DNA of 64,000 nt from CAVWCQ01 sp963753545 (GCA_963753545.1 CAVWCQ010000008.1:744001-808000); one strand, 5' to 3'; shown: positions 8,789 through 18,614, counted from the stretch's first letter. Made by a program: numbers and translations. The notes: a model not told the origin generated them from the sequence alone.

Positions 8789-10492
8789 TCACTGCTGCGT
8801 GTGTGACAGCATAAAACCGTGGCGAATATCTCCCGGTTCGCGTAACCGCAGGTCTGGATCCGGATAGGGGGTGCAGGGCAGGGCCACATACCAGCATTCA
8901 TCCCGAACCGTCGGCGTATAGATCACCAGTCCGGAGTCCGTTTCAAAGGGGGTCACGTCGTAAACCGGGATGGGATGGAACCCTTGATCTTCTCCCGGGC
9001 CAATGAGATTGGCGATGTCAATAGGGGTCATCAGGGACAGGCCGAGAGCCAGGGCCAGCAGACCCACCACAATTCCCTCGGATTTTCCATACGCGTCGAG
9101 CGCCAGCACCAGAACGCCGAATGCCAGTGCCCACATATTTCCTGCCGCAAAGCCGTAGCCTGGAGCAGTAAAAAACCAAAAGATCAGGGACAGGATAATC
9201 GGGAGCAAAAAAGCGAATTTGATGTTCCAGGATCGAGGCTTCCGGTAAAGTGCCAGAACAGCCCCCGCCCCGAGCAAGCCGCATGCGATCATGAACCCGT
9301 CTTGCCGAGACGTGTTTTCTGCCCAGCCTTTGAACCAGCCCCAGCCTGCCGCCGCCTCAACATAGTTCGCATTGTCGCGCGCCCAGCCGCGAATGGAATC
9401 GGCCTCGGCTTTTACGCGCTCGTCTGGGACGCGCCACTCAACATCAAACGCGCCAATGCTGCTCGGATAAGCAATATAGCCGCTCAGAATCACGCCGCGA
9501 AAATCATCCAGGGAATGAGAGCCGCTGCGCCCGCCAGAATCAAAGCGCCTGTTAGCGCAGTGATCCGTTTTTTATTTCGCCGTATAACCCAGACCCCATA
9601 GGCGACAGCCAGGGTTGCTAAGGCCCAGGCTGCAAAATTGAGTTTGACCGTTACCGCTACCGCGCTAAAGAGCGCGATAAAAAACAGGTCATGATCGGCC
9701 TGCCGGCTGGTGTGATCGGGAAGTTCGAGAAACGCCAGGAACCGTGCGGCGAGGACCAGCCCAAGCAGCATGACGATAAACGTGACATTGGGAGAGGGGA
9801 GTGGTGCACTCTGGGCCATCATCATGACGGGTCCCAAAAGCAGCATGGTGAACAGGTGATGGCTCTGCCAATTGGATTTGTTCCGCAGCACCCAGGAAAT
9901 GGTCAAAATCACCTGGACAAACAGCACCATGACGAGGAGGCTGGTCGCTATATGGGTCGAACGATCTGCCCAGGGGCCAAAATCCAGTGCGGACATATAG
10001 AGAAAATAAGATTGGTTAAAGGCCAGACGTCCATGCAGCAGCCCCAGGCCGGGGACAATCGGGTAGGATTTGAGCCAATGGATGGTTGGAAAATGGTACA
10101 GTCCCGCGTCTCCTCCAAAACGGGGCGTCCCAATCGCCTTATCAGCCAGCCAGATCGCAAAGACACACAGGATCAGGGTTACAGGCCAATGCCTGAGAAA
10201 GGCTGTTGGGATCGAACGCCAGCGGCCTCTCAGATTCCACAGCAAGCCAGGGAAACCCACTGCCGTGAGAATGGCAAATGCGCGCCAGTCTATCTTAAAT
10301 TGCAGATGCCAGAATCTGGAGAAAAACAATGGACAGTGCCCAGCCCATCCAGAAGGAAGCGGGCAGCTCGTCCAGGCGGGTCAGTTTAAGCCCAAAGGCA
10401 TTGCAGATGAGAAGGCCCAACCCTGCCAGAACAGCGAATGCGCCCAGCCAGGCGACCATCACTAAAACCATCGCGCGCAATAAATCAATCAT
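8789..10492 (-). CDS. Large polytopic membrane protein, LIC_10190-like (two frameshifts)
   Basis: Starts at ATG 10492 with CCTGGAG upstream. The protein crosses three frames: helices MIDLLRAMVLVMVAWLGAF up to about 10310, then a long central part containing RFGGDAGLYHFPTIHWL and YPIVPGLGLLHGRLAFNQS, and from about 9498 the tail beginning GVILSGYIAYPSS. The joins restore WMIFRGVILSGYIAYPS, where one C seems missing in TTTTCGCGG. Joined length is about 567 residues with ten or more helices. The GLYHF and HGRLAFNQS segments match the LIC_10190 membrane protein family, thought to be related to GT-C type glycosyltransferases; the substrate is unknown. Confidence 0.75.
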
Positions 10493-10606
10493 AGGGTGAC
10501 TCCAGGTCGGACCAGAGGCGGCAACTGGGCTATTATATCCGTGACAAAAAAACAGCCCAAGTTGTGCATGGGCTGGAACAGGCCTATTTTCTCCCGCCAT
10601 AATTGC

Positions 10607-10843
10607 TTAACCGTCTGGCCGTTCCCACGAGCTGCCCGGAATTTCAATCGCGCGGCGGCCCAGGATGAGGATCCGGCCATCGCGCTCCAACACCAGCAGA
10701 TGGTATTTGACCGTTGACGCGCTCATAAAGCACGCCTCCGCGATTTCCTTGATGGTTGGCGAGACTCCGTTGTGCGCGTGTTTATAGTCGATTACATACC
10801 GGAAAATTTGCTCACGGGTCTCATACGATTTGCGCCGCCTCAT
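10607..10843 (-). CDS. Small LexA-like DNA-binding protein lacking the peptidase domain
   Basis: A 78-residue protein. Residues 8-70 match the winged-helix DNA-binding domain of LexA: EQIFRYVIDYKHAHNGVSPTIKEIAEACFMSASTVKYHLLVLERDGRI, followed by a strand with RRAIEI. Full LexA is about 200-240 residues and has a C-terminal Ser-Lys self-cleaving domain; here the frame ends after the wing. Its promoter carries a perfect GAAC-N4-GTTC palindrome, the pattern of the Gram-positive SOS box, placed where a repressor would block initiation. I infer an autorepressor that cannot be cleaved by RecA in the usual way. Confidence 0.8.
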   Translation of the reverse strand: MRRRKSYETREQIFRYVIDYKHAHNGVSPTIKEIAEACFMSASTVKYHLLVLERDGRILILGRRAIEIPGSSWERPDG

Positions 10844-10875
10844 GCACGTCCCCCTTCAGGGCCTGTACCAATACA

Positions 10876-10924
10876 GAACATATGTTCGTGAAGTAAGTAT
10901 AGGTGATAGTGATTTCTCGGTCAA
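10876..10924 (-). promoter_or_regulatory. Sigma-70 promoter with overlapping LexA-type operator
   Basis: Read on the minus strand: -35 TTGACC (10919-10924), a 17-base spacer, -10 TATACT (10896-10901). Eight bases later comes the 12-base perfect palindrome GAACATATGTTC (10876-10887), which would cover the start point. It lies 32 bases above the start codon of the LexA-like gene. The GAAC-N4-GTTC form equals the core of the Bacillus-type SOS box. Binding by the adjacent protein is inferred. Confidence 0.75.
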
Positions 10925-11081
10925 TTGCTCTTAACTAACTTCCATCCTCGCTCTAACCCGGCCCATACCAGCGCATCGTTGAGGCGAGCGGCGTGTTTCT
11001 ATTCACGGACGGCGGCTTACTTTCGACATTTGAGCGGCGCGGCTATAATTCGGGCACCTCATCTTAATTGGGAGCGCGCCA

Positions 11082-11936
11082 ATGGCGGACATAGTCAATT
11101 CAGGAGAAACAAAACAGCCCGTGGATGATATTCCAGTTGAAGATTTGATCCGCATGACGCGGGAATTCACGCGGCGCATCACGAACCAGGACCGCCAGCG
11201 GCTCGCCCGCGATCTGCGCGATTCCGGACACCAGCGCACGATTCAGATCACTGCGCCGATCACGCTGCAGCAGTTTTTTGCCGGGGAGATCGACCTGGAC
11301 ACAGAACTGGCCAGCCGCTTTGTCAACGCGCCGCTGCTGGCCCATGCTCGTTTTACAGGCCAGCCGAACGAACGGCGTCCGGCCTGCGGCATTTTTAGCA
11401 GCCAGGACGACTCGAACGTGATGACGATTGACGCATACGCTGACTACGAGGATCATGCGGCGGTGGAAATCACCTTCACGCTGTTCAGTTCGCTGGCGAT
11501 GCGCTTCCGGCTCCCTGCGCTCTCGACCGTGGATCGCCGCCGCTGGCTGGAATTGATGCGCCGCGAGAGCGGGATCGCCTTTTTGTGGACGCGCAGCCGC
11601 TGGGAACAGTCTTATCTGATCTTCGTCGTGCGCGAACATTTCGCCCGGCTGTATGCCTTCTCGCCGCAGGGTATCGAGGCCGCGGCACGCCTGACGCCTG
11701 ATATGGTCGCCTCGATGGTCAACTGGATGGAAGGCGTGTGGTTCCCGGGCACGCCCATTGAGGCAGTCGAGGAACCGCGCGGGCGTCTTTTCGATACGCC
11801 GCTGAGTGCCGCCGCGAGTACGCAGATCGAACGGCCTCGCTCGCTGCGTCCCGAGGAGATAACACCGTCCGACGCTCCTGAGCCGGAAGCCGGAGTTGAG
11901 GAGAGCGATCTCCCGGCGGGCGATCTGGAGTGGTGA
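11082..11936 (+). CDS. Hypothetical protein
   Basis: A 284-residue soluble protein without signal peptide. I do not recognise a family. It has a helical N-terminus (LIRMTREFTRRITNQDRQRLARDLRD), a central mixed region with SIAF-like strands and a WxxxxLMRRESGIAFLW segment, and an acidic, proline-rich, probably disordered tail (residues 235-284). It is preceded by a plausible -10 (TATAAT at 11044) and stands alone between the LexA-like gene and the PLP enzyme. Composition matches its neighbours, so it is likely a native gene. Confidence 0.6.
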   Translation: MADIVNSGETKQPVDDIPVEDLIRMTREFTRRITNQDRQRLARDLRDSGHQRTIQITAPITLQQFFAGEIDLDTELASRFVNAPLLAHARFTGQPNERRPACGIFSSQDDSNVMTIDAYADYEDHAAVEITFTLFSSLAMRFRLPALSTVDRRRWLELMRRESGIAFLWTRSRWEQSYLIFVVREHFARLYAFSPQGIEAAARLTPDMVASMVNWMEGVWFPGTPIEAVEEPRGRLFDTPLSAAASTQIERPRSLRPEEITPSDAPEPEAGVEESDLPAGDLEW

Positions 11937-12057
11937 GACCGCTTTGTAGAAATCGTTTATCGCCAAGAGTGAGGCTGTTGGTTAGAATGGGCGGCGCTGC
12001 AAGGCACTCCCATTAAAACGCCTCATGTGTAATACTGGGGTGAAAAAGGAAAAAATC

Positions 12058-13369
12058 ATGGCAGATTTGTTTGATAAGACGCGCACCTTTACCCGCGCCA
12101 AAGAAGCAATCGAAATGGGGCTTTATCCCTTCTTTCAAGCGCTGAGCCAATCGGAAGGCGTGACGGCAGTCTTTAAGGGGAAAGATGTCGTCATGATCGG
12201 TTCGAACAATTACCTGGGCCTGACCACGGATCCCAGAGTTAAGCAGGCGGCGATTGATGCGGTTGAGAAGTTCGGGACAAGCTGCACGGGCAGCCGCTTT
12301 CTGAATGGAACGCTCGAATTTCACCTGGAACTGGACCGGCGGCTCGCCAAATTTGTAGGCAAAGAAGCCGCGCTGGTTTTCCCCACCGGCTACCAGACGA
12401 ATGTTGGCACGATTTCGGCTATCGTCCAGAAGGGCGATTATGTGATCGTGGACAAGGACGATCACGCCAGCATCGTGGATGGCTGTCTTATGTGCCGGGG
12501 CGAGATGCGCCGCTTTGTCCACAACGATCCCGACAGCCTGGAAACGACGCTGAGAAAGATTCCCGCCGACGCCGGAAAACTGGTGGTCGTCGACGGCGTG
12601 TACAGCATGGGCGGCGATATCGCGCCCCTGCCGCATATCGTGGAAGTGTGCAAGAAGTACGGCGCGCGGATCATGGTCGATGACGCGCACAGCCTGGGCG
12701 TGTTGGGCGGTGGACGCGGCACGGCGGCTCACTTTGGCCTGACCGACGACGTGGATCTGATCATGGGCACGTTCAGCAAGTCGTTCGCGTCCATTGGCGG
12801 ATTTATCGCAGGAAGCGCCGACATGATGCACTTCATCCAGCACCACGCCCGCGCTCTGATGTTCAGCGCCAGCCTGCCCGCGCCGAACGCTGCCGCCGTG
12901 TTGGCCGCGCTCGATATCATCGAGATTGGAGCCGGAGCACGTCCAGCGCCTGTGGGACAACGCGAATTATATGCGCGCCGGGCTGCACCGCCTGGGCTAC
13001 GATACCGGCCCCAGCACCACGCCGATTATCCCGCTGGTCATCCGCGACGAATATCGCACCGTGCTGGCCTGGCACGCCCTGATCGAAGAGGGCTGCTACA
13101 CCAATCCCGTTGTGCCGCCGGGCGTTCCGCCCAATATGAGCCTGCTGCGCACCAGCTACATGGCGACGCACCGCCAGGAACACCTGGATCGCGCGCTGAA
13201 GGCGCTGGAAATTGTTGGTCATAACCTGGACCTGATCCCGCAGGAAGCGACGTCTGGCGACTCCCGCCGGGGCATAACTTCGTTTATTAATCTCATCTGG
13301 AATTCATGTGCGGGTGGAGAAGACTATCTCCATCCGCGTTTTGTGTCTACCGCAGTCCGGTACGTATAA
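12058..13369 (+). CDS. PLP-dependent alpha-oxoamine synthase (AONS/KBL/SPT type), one frameshift
   Basis: Family members condense an amino acid with an acyl-CoA or acyl-ACP. Seen: MIGSNNYLGLTTDPRV, GTSCTGSRFLNGT, the DDAHSLGVLG PLP-contact region, and TFSKSFASIGGFIAG with the Schiff-base Lys. The N-terminal pattern MADLFDKTRTFTRAKEA resembles the serine-palmitoyltransferase-like subgroup more than BioF. The frame shifts near 12928 (one extra G in ATTGGAG), after which EPEHVQRLWDNANYMRAGL continues. Family length (about 395) ends near 13250-13277; the visible frame continues through a terminator hairpin to 13369, so a second error near the end is likely. Start ATG 12058 follows AAGGAAAAA. Confidence 0.75.
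13311..13345 (+). terminator. Hairpin terminator, first copy of a repeated cassette
   Basis: CGGGTGGAGA (13311-13320) pairs with TCTCCATCCG (13327-13336) and is followed by CGTTTTGTGT. Nearly the same hairpin and tail occur at 21431-21468, with degraded relatives at 18631 and 19427. A TATAAT-like -10 (13362) follows, so the block ends one transcript and may begin the next. Confidence 0.7.
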
Positions 13370-13396
13370 TCGGGGTAAATGAGCTGATCGAAGACG

Positions 13397-13899
13397 ATGG
13401 TAGCGCTACGTCATTTCCTGTCCATCTTGCTCTTACCCTTCGTGGTTGTGGTCCTCGTGCCCATTGGCTGCTCGATGCGTATCCGGCGGTTCACATCCAC
13501 GATGGACTGCATATCGTATCGGTGCCTCGCTTGCTGGGCGCGGTGCTTTTCCTTGCCGGATTCATGCTGTTCGCCTGGTGTGTCACCTTATTCGCACGAA
13601 TCGGTCAGGGAACGCTGGCTCCCTGGGATCCAACCCACCATTTGGTGGCAGTGGGTCCATATCGCTTGGTCCGCAATCCGATGATCAGTGGCGTGGCGTT
13701 GATGCTCATTGGCCAAACCCTGTTCTGGGGTTCCTGGGCGATAGCCCTCTGGACCTCGGCCTTCATTCTGATCAACCACGTGTATTTTGTGTTGTTGGAA
13801 GAACCTGGGCTAGAAAGCCGGTTTGGGGAAGACTATCGTGTTTATAAGGAACAGGTCCCACGATGGATTCCCCGGATCAGGCCGCGGCTGAGCCAATAA
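13397..13899 (+). CDS. Isoprenylcysteine carboxyl methyltransferase-family membrane protein (one frameshift)
   Basis: The first frame gives a membrane helix (FLSILLLPFVVVVLVP). After a shift near 13465 the second frame runs to 13899. Inserting one T in ATTGG restores PIWLLDAYP. Conserved parts include GPYRLVRNPMISGVALMLIG, with the Arg-Asn-Pro motif of the ICMT/PEMT fold, and LLEEPGLESRFGEDYRVYKEQVPRWIPR at the C-terminus. These enzymes are integral membrane SAM-dependent methyltransferases; bacterial members act on lipids or small molecules, and the substrate here is unknown. Length after repair, about 167 residues, fits the family. Confidence 0.75.
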
Positions 13900-14517
13900 A
13901 GTCCCATCCCCTCCGTGATCTGTGTCCGCCAGGGCATACCTCTCCTCCTGTGTTTTGGCGTATAATCCGCACGCATCATCGGCAAAATTAGAGCCGCAGA
14001 GCAGCGCCGCTGCTTTAATGAAACTAATTACTATGGATCTAGCAACAAATTATCTGGTAGCCACTGCATGCTTATGTCATATACAACAACTTGTGCATTT
14101 ACTCTACTTGACAGCGATTCCTTACCGTGTTAAGCTGTTTACCAGTATTTGGGGATGCAGCATTTCTTTCCCACTATCATCAAATTTCATATGTTGGATG
14201 CAGCTTTTTAGTACTACTTTTATTTGTTAGATGGTCTTTGCAAACGCTTGCAAAAAATATGGGCCGGCATATCTCCATGAGCGTAAAAACTTCAAACCTC
14301 CACACTTGCCTGATATCTACCGCGAAATCACCATTTTCGCTTCGGCTGCATTTCTTTCAAGACCGCCAGGCAGCCTTTTGAGATCGTTGAGTACACTGCG
14401 GACAATCCCCAGTGTCTGCTAACCATATTTCGACAGGAAAGGGGTGGCAGAAGACAAGACAGTAAGGTTGTTTTTACCCTCTTATAAACGAAGTTATCTA
14501 GGACAAAGGAGTCAAGA
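13900..14517. other. AT-rich intergenic region upstream of the sugar ABC operon
   Basis: No convincing gene. Open frames here have no family resemblance and atypical composition. It holds a GGCGTATAAT -10-like site near 13958, a possible -35 TTGACA at 14107 and the LacI-type operator at 14237. The base composition is clearly more AT-rich than the flanks, as expected for a long regulatory region or an old insertion. Confidence 0.6.
14237..14254 (+). promoter_or_regulatory. LacI/GalR-family operator
   Basis: TTTGCAAACGCTTGCAAA is an 18-base near-perfect palindrome with the central CG and the TTGCAA half sites typical of LacI-family sugar regulators. It lies 264 bases upstream of the xylF-like start codon. 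No LacI gene is in the window, so the regulator is encoded elsewhere. Repression or catabolite control of the sugar operon is inferred. Confidence 0.7.
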
Positions 14518-15645
14518 ATGTTCCGTAAGTTTGCAACTTTCGCTTTTGTTCTCGTTTTGATCGCCATGGTTGTTGGTGTGGCTGCCCCATCCGCGCCCGC
14601 CCAGGCTAAGGCTAAGACCATCGTTGGTCTGTCGTTCTCTGACTTCGCAACCGAGCGTTGGAAGAACGAAGAAGTGTTGATGCGCGGCCTGCTGGAAGAC
14701 AAGGGTTATGAAGTTGTCTCGCAGGAAGCCAATCACGACGTCAAGCTGCAGAATGACCAGATCGATAACATGGTCTCTCAGGGCGCTAAGGCCATCATCG
14801 TCGTCGCTGAAGACGGCGACGCCGCCGCGACCGCCGTGGACGCCGCCGCTTCTGAAGGCGTGCTCGTCCTGGCCTATGACCGTCTGATCAAAACAGAAAA
14901 TATCGCCGCTTACATCTCCTTCAACAACGTTGAAGTAGGCCGTCAGCAGGCATTGGGCGTTATGACTGCCCTCGATATCGAAGGTGGCAAGTGGACCGCT
15001 GAGAATCCTGCCCGCGTCGTCAAGCTGGGCGGCAGCCCCACCGACAACAACGCTATCCTGTTCCGCCAGGGCCAGGACGAAATTTTGCAGCCCTACGTTG
15101 ACTCCGGCGTGGTCACAATCGTCGCCGATCAGTGGGTCGACAACTGGGATGCCGCAAACGCCCTGAAGATCATGGAAAACGTTCTGACCGCTGCGGACAA
15201 TGGTGTTGACGCCGTTGTCGCTTCGAACGACGGAACCGCCCTCGGCGCTCTGCAGGCCCTCAAGGCCCAGGGTCTCGCTGGTATCGTTCCGATCTCTGGC
15301 CAGGACGCGACCGCCGATGGCTGCAACAGCATCGTCAAGGGCGAACTGACTGTTTCCATCCTGAAGGACATCCGCCTCCTGTCGCCGCTCGCCATCGATC
15401 TCGTTGACTCCCTGCTCAAGGGCGAAGACGTTCCTGACCTGGCTGAATACACTCTGGCTGAACTGACCCTCAACCCTGACCTCAAAGGCAGCGTGAAGGC
15501 GCTCTTCCTGCCCGTTTTCCAGGTCAATGCCGACAACGTGTATGACCTCGTCGTTGTGTCTGGTTTCCAGAGCTATGACGATGTCTATCGCGACATTCCC
15601 GAAGATCAGCGTCCTCCAGTTCCAACTGAAGAACCCGCTATGTAA
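14518..15645 (+). CDS. xylF: Xylose-type sugar ABC transporter, substrate-binding protein
   Basis: A 375-residue periplasmic-binding protein of the ribose/xylose class (Peripla_BP_4). It has a Sec signal peptide (FAFVLVLIAMVVGVAAPSAPAQA) and the fold's landmarks: VGLSFSDFATERWKNE, QNDQIDNMVSQGAKAIIVVAED, LVLAYDRLIKT, ASNDGTALGALQAL and ISGQDATADGCNSIVKGE. These match XylF, which captures D-xylose outside the membrane and delivers it to XylGH. First gene of an operon with the ATPase and permease; a hairpin after it probably raises its level relative to them. Substrate is inferred from similarity; other aldoses are possible. Confidence 0.85.
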   Translation: MFRKFATFAFVLVLIAMVVGVAAPSAPAQAKAKTIVGLSFSDFATERWKNEEVLMRGLLEDKGYEVVSQEANHDVKLQNDQIDNMVSQGAKAIIVVAEDGDAAATAVDAAASEGVLVLAYDRLIKTENIAAYISFNNVEVGRQQALGVMTALDIEGGKWTAENPARVVKLGGSPTDNNAILFRQGQDEILQPYVDSGVVTIVADQWVDNWDAANALKIMENVLTAADNGVDAVVASNDGTALGALQALKAQGLAGIVPISGQDATADGCNSIVKGELTVSILKDIRLLSPLAIDLVDSLLKGEDVPDLAEYTLAELTLNPDLKGSVKALFLPVFQVNADNVYDLVVVSGFQSYDDVYRDIPEDQRPPVPTEEPAM

Positions 15646-15717
15646 AGCTCGATCACCCAATACCAGATGTTCGGTATCGTCATGACGGCACCGAACCTCT
15701 GAGGGTTTGAAAGAATG

Positions 15718-15763
15718 GGACTTCCCTACTGGTAGGTATTGCCTTCATGGGGAAGTCCTTTTT
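15718..15763 (+). terminator. Intra-operon attenuating hairpin
   Basis: GGGACTTCCC (15718-15727) pairs with GGGGAAGTCC (15749-15758) and is followed by TTTTTG. It sits between the binding-protein and ATPase genes, the usual place for a partial terminator or 3' stabiliser that leaves binding protein in excess. Confidence 0.65.
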
Positions 15764-15782
15764 GACAATTTGAGGACAAGTA

Positions 15783-17312
15783 ATGATGAGTGAAGCTACG
15801 AACGACATCATCCTCGATTTTAAGAATATCACCAAGGAATTCCCTGGTGTGACGGCATTGAGCGATGTGTCCTTACAGATCCGGCGCGGCGAAATTCACG
15901 GCCTATGCGGGGAAAACGGGGCGGGCAAGTCGACTCTGATGAAAATCCTGTCGGGTGTATACCCGCTTGGGACTTATGAGGGGACGGTCCTGTACGAGGG
16001 TCAAAAATTAGAAAATCGCGGGATCCGCGAAGCTACCAAAAAGGGCATTGCTACAGTCTACCAGGAGCTGACACTGATTCCCAATATGACCGTTGGGGAG
16101 AACGTATTCCTGGGCCGAGAGCCTGTCGAACGAGGCATTATTAACTGGGACAAGCTCTACGCCGAAACGAAAGCCCTTCTCGAAAAGTACAAGCTGGATA
16201 TCCAGGCTCAATCCGTGGTGAAATATCTCGGCGTTGGCAAGATGCAAATGACCGAGATTGCCAAGGCCCTGTCGGAAAACGCGCAAGTGCTCATTCTGGA
16301 TGAGCCGACCAGCGCGCTGTCCGAAGCTGAAATTGACAAGTTCATGGAAATTCTGGCGACGCTCAAAGAGCACGGCGTGACCTGCATCTATGTGACGCAC
16401 AAGCTCGAAGAGTTTTTCCGAATTGCCGATACAGTTACTGTGCTGCGTGATGGCAAAGTGATTACGACCCAGCCGACCAGGGACTTGACTCGTGAAAAGT
16501 TGGTCAGTTACATGGTTGGGCGTGAAATGAAGGAACGGTTCCCCAAAGCAAACCGCTGCCCGGGTGATGTGATCTTTGAAGTGCAGGATCTTCACGCCCA
16601 GGACCCGCGATCGGATCGGGAGATCCTCAAGGGTGTGTCATTTAACCTTCGCAAAGGTGAGGTGCTGGGCATCGCCGGGTTGATGGGGTCTGGCCGCACC
16701 GAACTGGTGATGACCCTCTTTGGTGAGTATGCCAAAGTGACTCATGGCACCGTCACGATGGACGGGCGTCCAATCAAGTCCAAGAGTTCTCGACAAGCCA
16801 TGAATCAGGGAATCAGCCTGGTTCCTGAGAACCGAAAAGTACACGGTCTCGTGCTGATCCAATCGGTTTTGAAGAACATCTCTCTCGCCAACCTGGATCA
16901 ATTTGCCTCGTGGCTCCGGATTGATGATAATGCTGAAATGAATGCCAGCTCCCAGATGGCGCAGAGTCTGGCGATCAAAGCACCCAACCTGAACGTTGCC
17001 GTTGATTCCCTGTCTGGCGGCAACCAACAGAAGGTCGTTATCTCAAAATGGCTGATGTCCAAACCCAAAGTGCTGATCCTGGACGACCCAACACGCGGGG
17101 TGGATGTCGGTGCCAAATATGAGATTTATAAACTCATGAATGAACTGGCGGAGCAGGGTATCGCTCTGATCATGATTTCCAGCGAACTTGAAGAAGTGAT
17201 AGGCATGAGTGACCGGATTATGGTCATGCGCGAGGGCCAGTCTGCGGGTATGCTCGACATCGCAGACGCCACGCAAGAAAAAATCATGGCTTTAGCGACG
17301 GGCACTGTTTAG
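15783..17312 (+). CDS. xylG: Sugar ABC transporter ATP-binding protein, tandem domains
   Basis: A 509-residue protein with two ABC domains. Domain 1 has Walker A GENGAGKST, signature in the SEN region and Walker B VLILDEPTSAL. Domain 2 has a degenerate Walker A (GLMGSGRTEL), signature LSGGNQQKV and Walker B VLILDDPTRGVDVGAK. This layout is that of XylG/RbsA/MglA ATPases, which power sugar import from the cytoplasmic face. The best match is XylG from its position between xylF and xylH. Two adjacent ATG codons at 15783 and 15786 follow GAGGACAAGTA. Confidence 0.88.
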   Translation: MMSEATNDIILDFKNITKEFPGVTALSDVSLQIRRGEIHGLCGENGAGKSTLMKILSGVYPLGTYEGTVLYEGQKLENRGIREATKKGIATVYQELTLIPNMTVGENVFLGREPVERGIINWDKLYAETKALLEKYKLDIQAQSVVKYLGVGKMQMTEIAKALSENAQVLILDEPTSALSEAEIDKFMEILATLKEHGVTCIYVTHKLEEFFRIADTVTVLRDGKVITTQPTRDLTREKLVSYMVGREMKERFPKANRCPGDVIFEVQDLHAQDPRSDREILKGVSFNLRKGEVLGIAGLMGSGRTELVMTLFGEYAKVTHGTVTMDGRPIKSKSSRQAMNQGISLVPENRKVHGLVLIQSVLKNISLANLDQFASWLRIDDNAEMNASSQMAQSLAIKAPNLNVAVDSLSGGNQQKVVISKWLMSKPKVLILDDPTRGVDVGAKYEIYKLMNELAEQGIALIMISSELEEVIGMSDRIMVMREGQSAGMLDIADATQEKIMALATGTV

Positions 17313-17336
17313 GACAGCTTTTGAAAGGCGTTATTG

Positions 17337-18551
17337 ATGAGCACAAATTCTCTCGTTGAAACTCTTACTCCAAAGTCGAATGCGATATTTTCGGCTGTTA
17401 TCAAGCAGTTCCGTGCCAACCTGCAGACGTATACTCTCTTCGGTGCGCTGATCCTGATCTGGACCTACTTCTATTTCCAGACGGACGGCATCTTCCTGAA
17501 TGCACGAAACTTCTCAAACCTGTTCCGGCAGATGACGGTGACCGCCTTCCTGTCGGTTGGTATGGTCCTGGTCATCGTCGCGGGCCATATTGACCTCTCC
17601 GTTGGTAAACTGGCGGGATTTGTCTCCGTCGTGGTCGCCTATTATCAGGCCCACACCCTGACGAAAGAATTCCCGGATCAACAGATGCTGGTCGCCGTTT
17701 TGTCGGTTTTGATCGGCCTGGGTGTTGGTCTGGTGATTGGCGTTATCCAGGCCTACATCATCGCATATCTGCGAGTGACGGCGTTTATCGTCACGCTGGG
17801 CAGCAGTTGGGTGTTAACCGGAGCAATTCTGTTAGTGACAGAAGGGAAGACAATCCCGGCAAACCAGCCCAAATTCTCCCAGATTGCGCAGGGATATCTT
17901 TCAGCCAACACGGGGTATATCCTGGCCGGAATAATCATCGTATTCCTGTACTTTTCGATGATCCGAGGCCGCCTCAAGAAACGCCGCTACAACTTCAAGT
18001 TGTCGCCGCTGGCTGTGGACCTGCTCAAAACCTCTCTGTTTGCTGGCGCGATTGCCTGGTATATCTACCGCGTTGACCAGTACAAGGGTGTTCCGAACCC
18101 GGTAGCCCTGCTGGCCCTCTTTGCCGTCGCCGTCGCCTATATTTCAACCAACACCCGGTTTGGGCGCTATGTCTACGCGATTGGTGGCAACCGCGAAGCT
18201 GCCCGGCTCTCCGGCGTGAACATCCGCCGCAATAACTTTGCGATCTTCGTGCTGATGGGCTTTCTCTGCGGCGTGTCGGGTGTCACCATGGCTTCTTACG
18301 TGGGCTACGGCACCATCTCTGCCGGGCAAGGCTACGAGTTGGACGCTATCGCGGCCTGTATCCTCGGCGGTACATCGACACTCGGGGGTGAGGGTACTGT
18401 CCTCGGCGCGATCATCGGATCGCTGATCATGGTCAGCCTGACCAACGGCCTCCAGATGACGAACACGGAGCCTGCTTACCAGTACGTGCTCAAGGGGCTG
18501 GTGCTGGTTGCGGCGGTTCTCGTTGACGTTCGTCTCAAGAAGAGCCGGTAA
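17337..18551 (+). CDS. xylH: Sugar ABC transporter permease
   Basis: About 404 residues with ten or more membrane helices. Typical branched-chain/sugar permease (BPD_transp_2) segments are VGMVLVIVAGHIDLSVGKLAGF, the ILGGTSTLGGEGTVLGAIIGSL loop, and IGGNREAARLSGVNI, which contacts the ATPase. The insertion of extra helices around residues 200-240 is normal for XylH. It follows xylG by 24 bases. ATG 17337 follows GAAAGGCG; a TTG immediately before is less likely. Confidence 0.87.
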   Translation: MSTNSLVETLTPKSNAIFSAVIKQFRANLQTYTLFGALILIWTYFYFQTDGIFLNARNFSNLFRQMTVTAFLSVGMVLVIVAGHIDLSVGKLAGFVSVVVAYYQAHTLTKEFPDQQMLVAVLSVLIGLGVGLVIGVIQAYIIAYLRVTAFIVTLGSSWVLTGAILLVTEGKTIPANQPKFSQIAQGYLSANTGYILAGIIIVFLYFSMIRGRLKKRRYNFKLSPLAVDLLKTSLFAGAIAWYIYRVDQYKGVPNPVALLALFAVAVAYISTNTRFGRYVYAIGGNREAARLSGVNIRRNNFAIFVLMGFLCGVSGVTMASYVGYGTISAGQGYELDAIAACILGGTSTLGGEGTVLGAIIGSLIMVSLTNGLQMTNTEPAYQYVLKGLVLVAAVLVDVRLKKSR

Positions 18552-18578
18552 GCCGTTCACCATCACTCCATCTATTTT

Positions 18579-18614
18579 AAATCCCCTGTCCACTGCGGAG
18601 AGGGGATTTTTTTT
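18579..18614 (+). terminator. Rho-independent terminator of the sugar operon
   Basis: AATCCCC and GGGGATT arms (18580-18586 and 18602-18608) enclose a short loop and are followed by eight T residues. It lies about 28 bases after the permease stop codon. Confidence 0.85.

Noticed and set aside
13922..14381. Open frames in the AT-rich region before xylF
   Set aside because: No ribosome site, no family resemblance, low-complexity composition. Treated as regulatory non-coding DNA.
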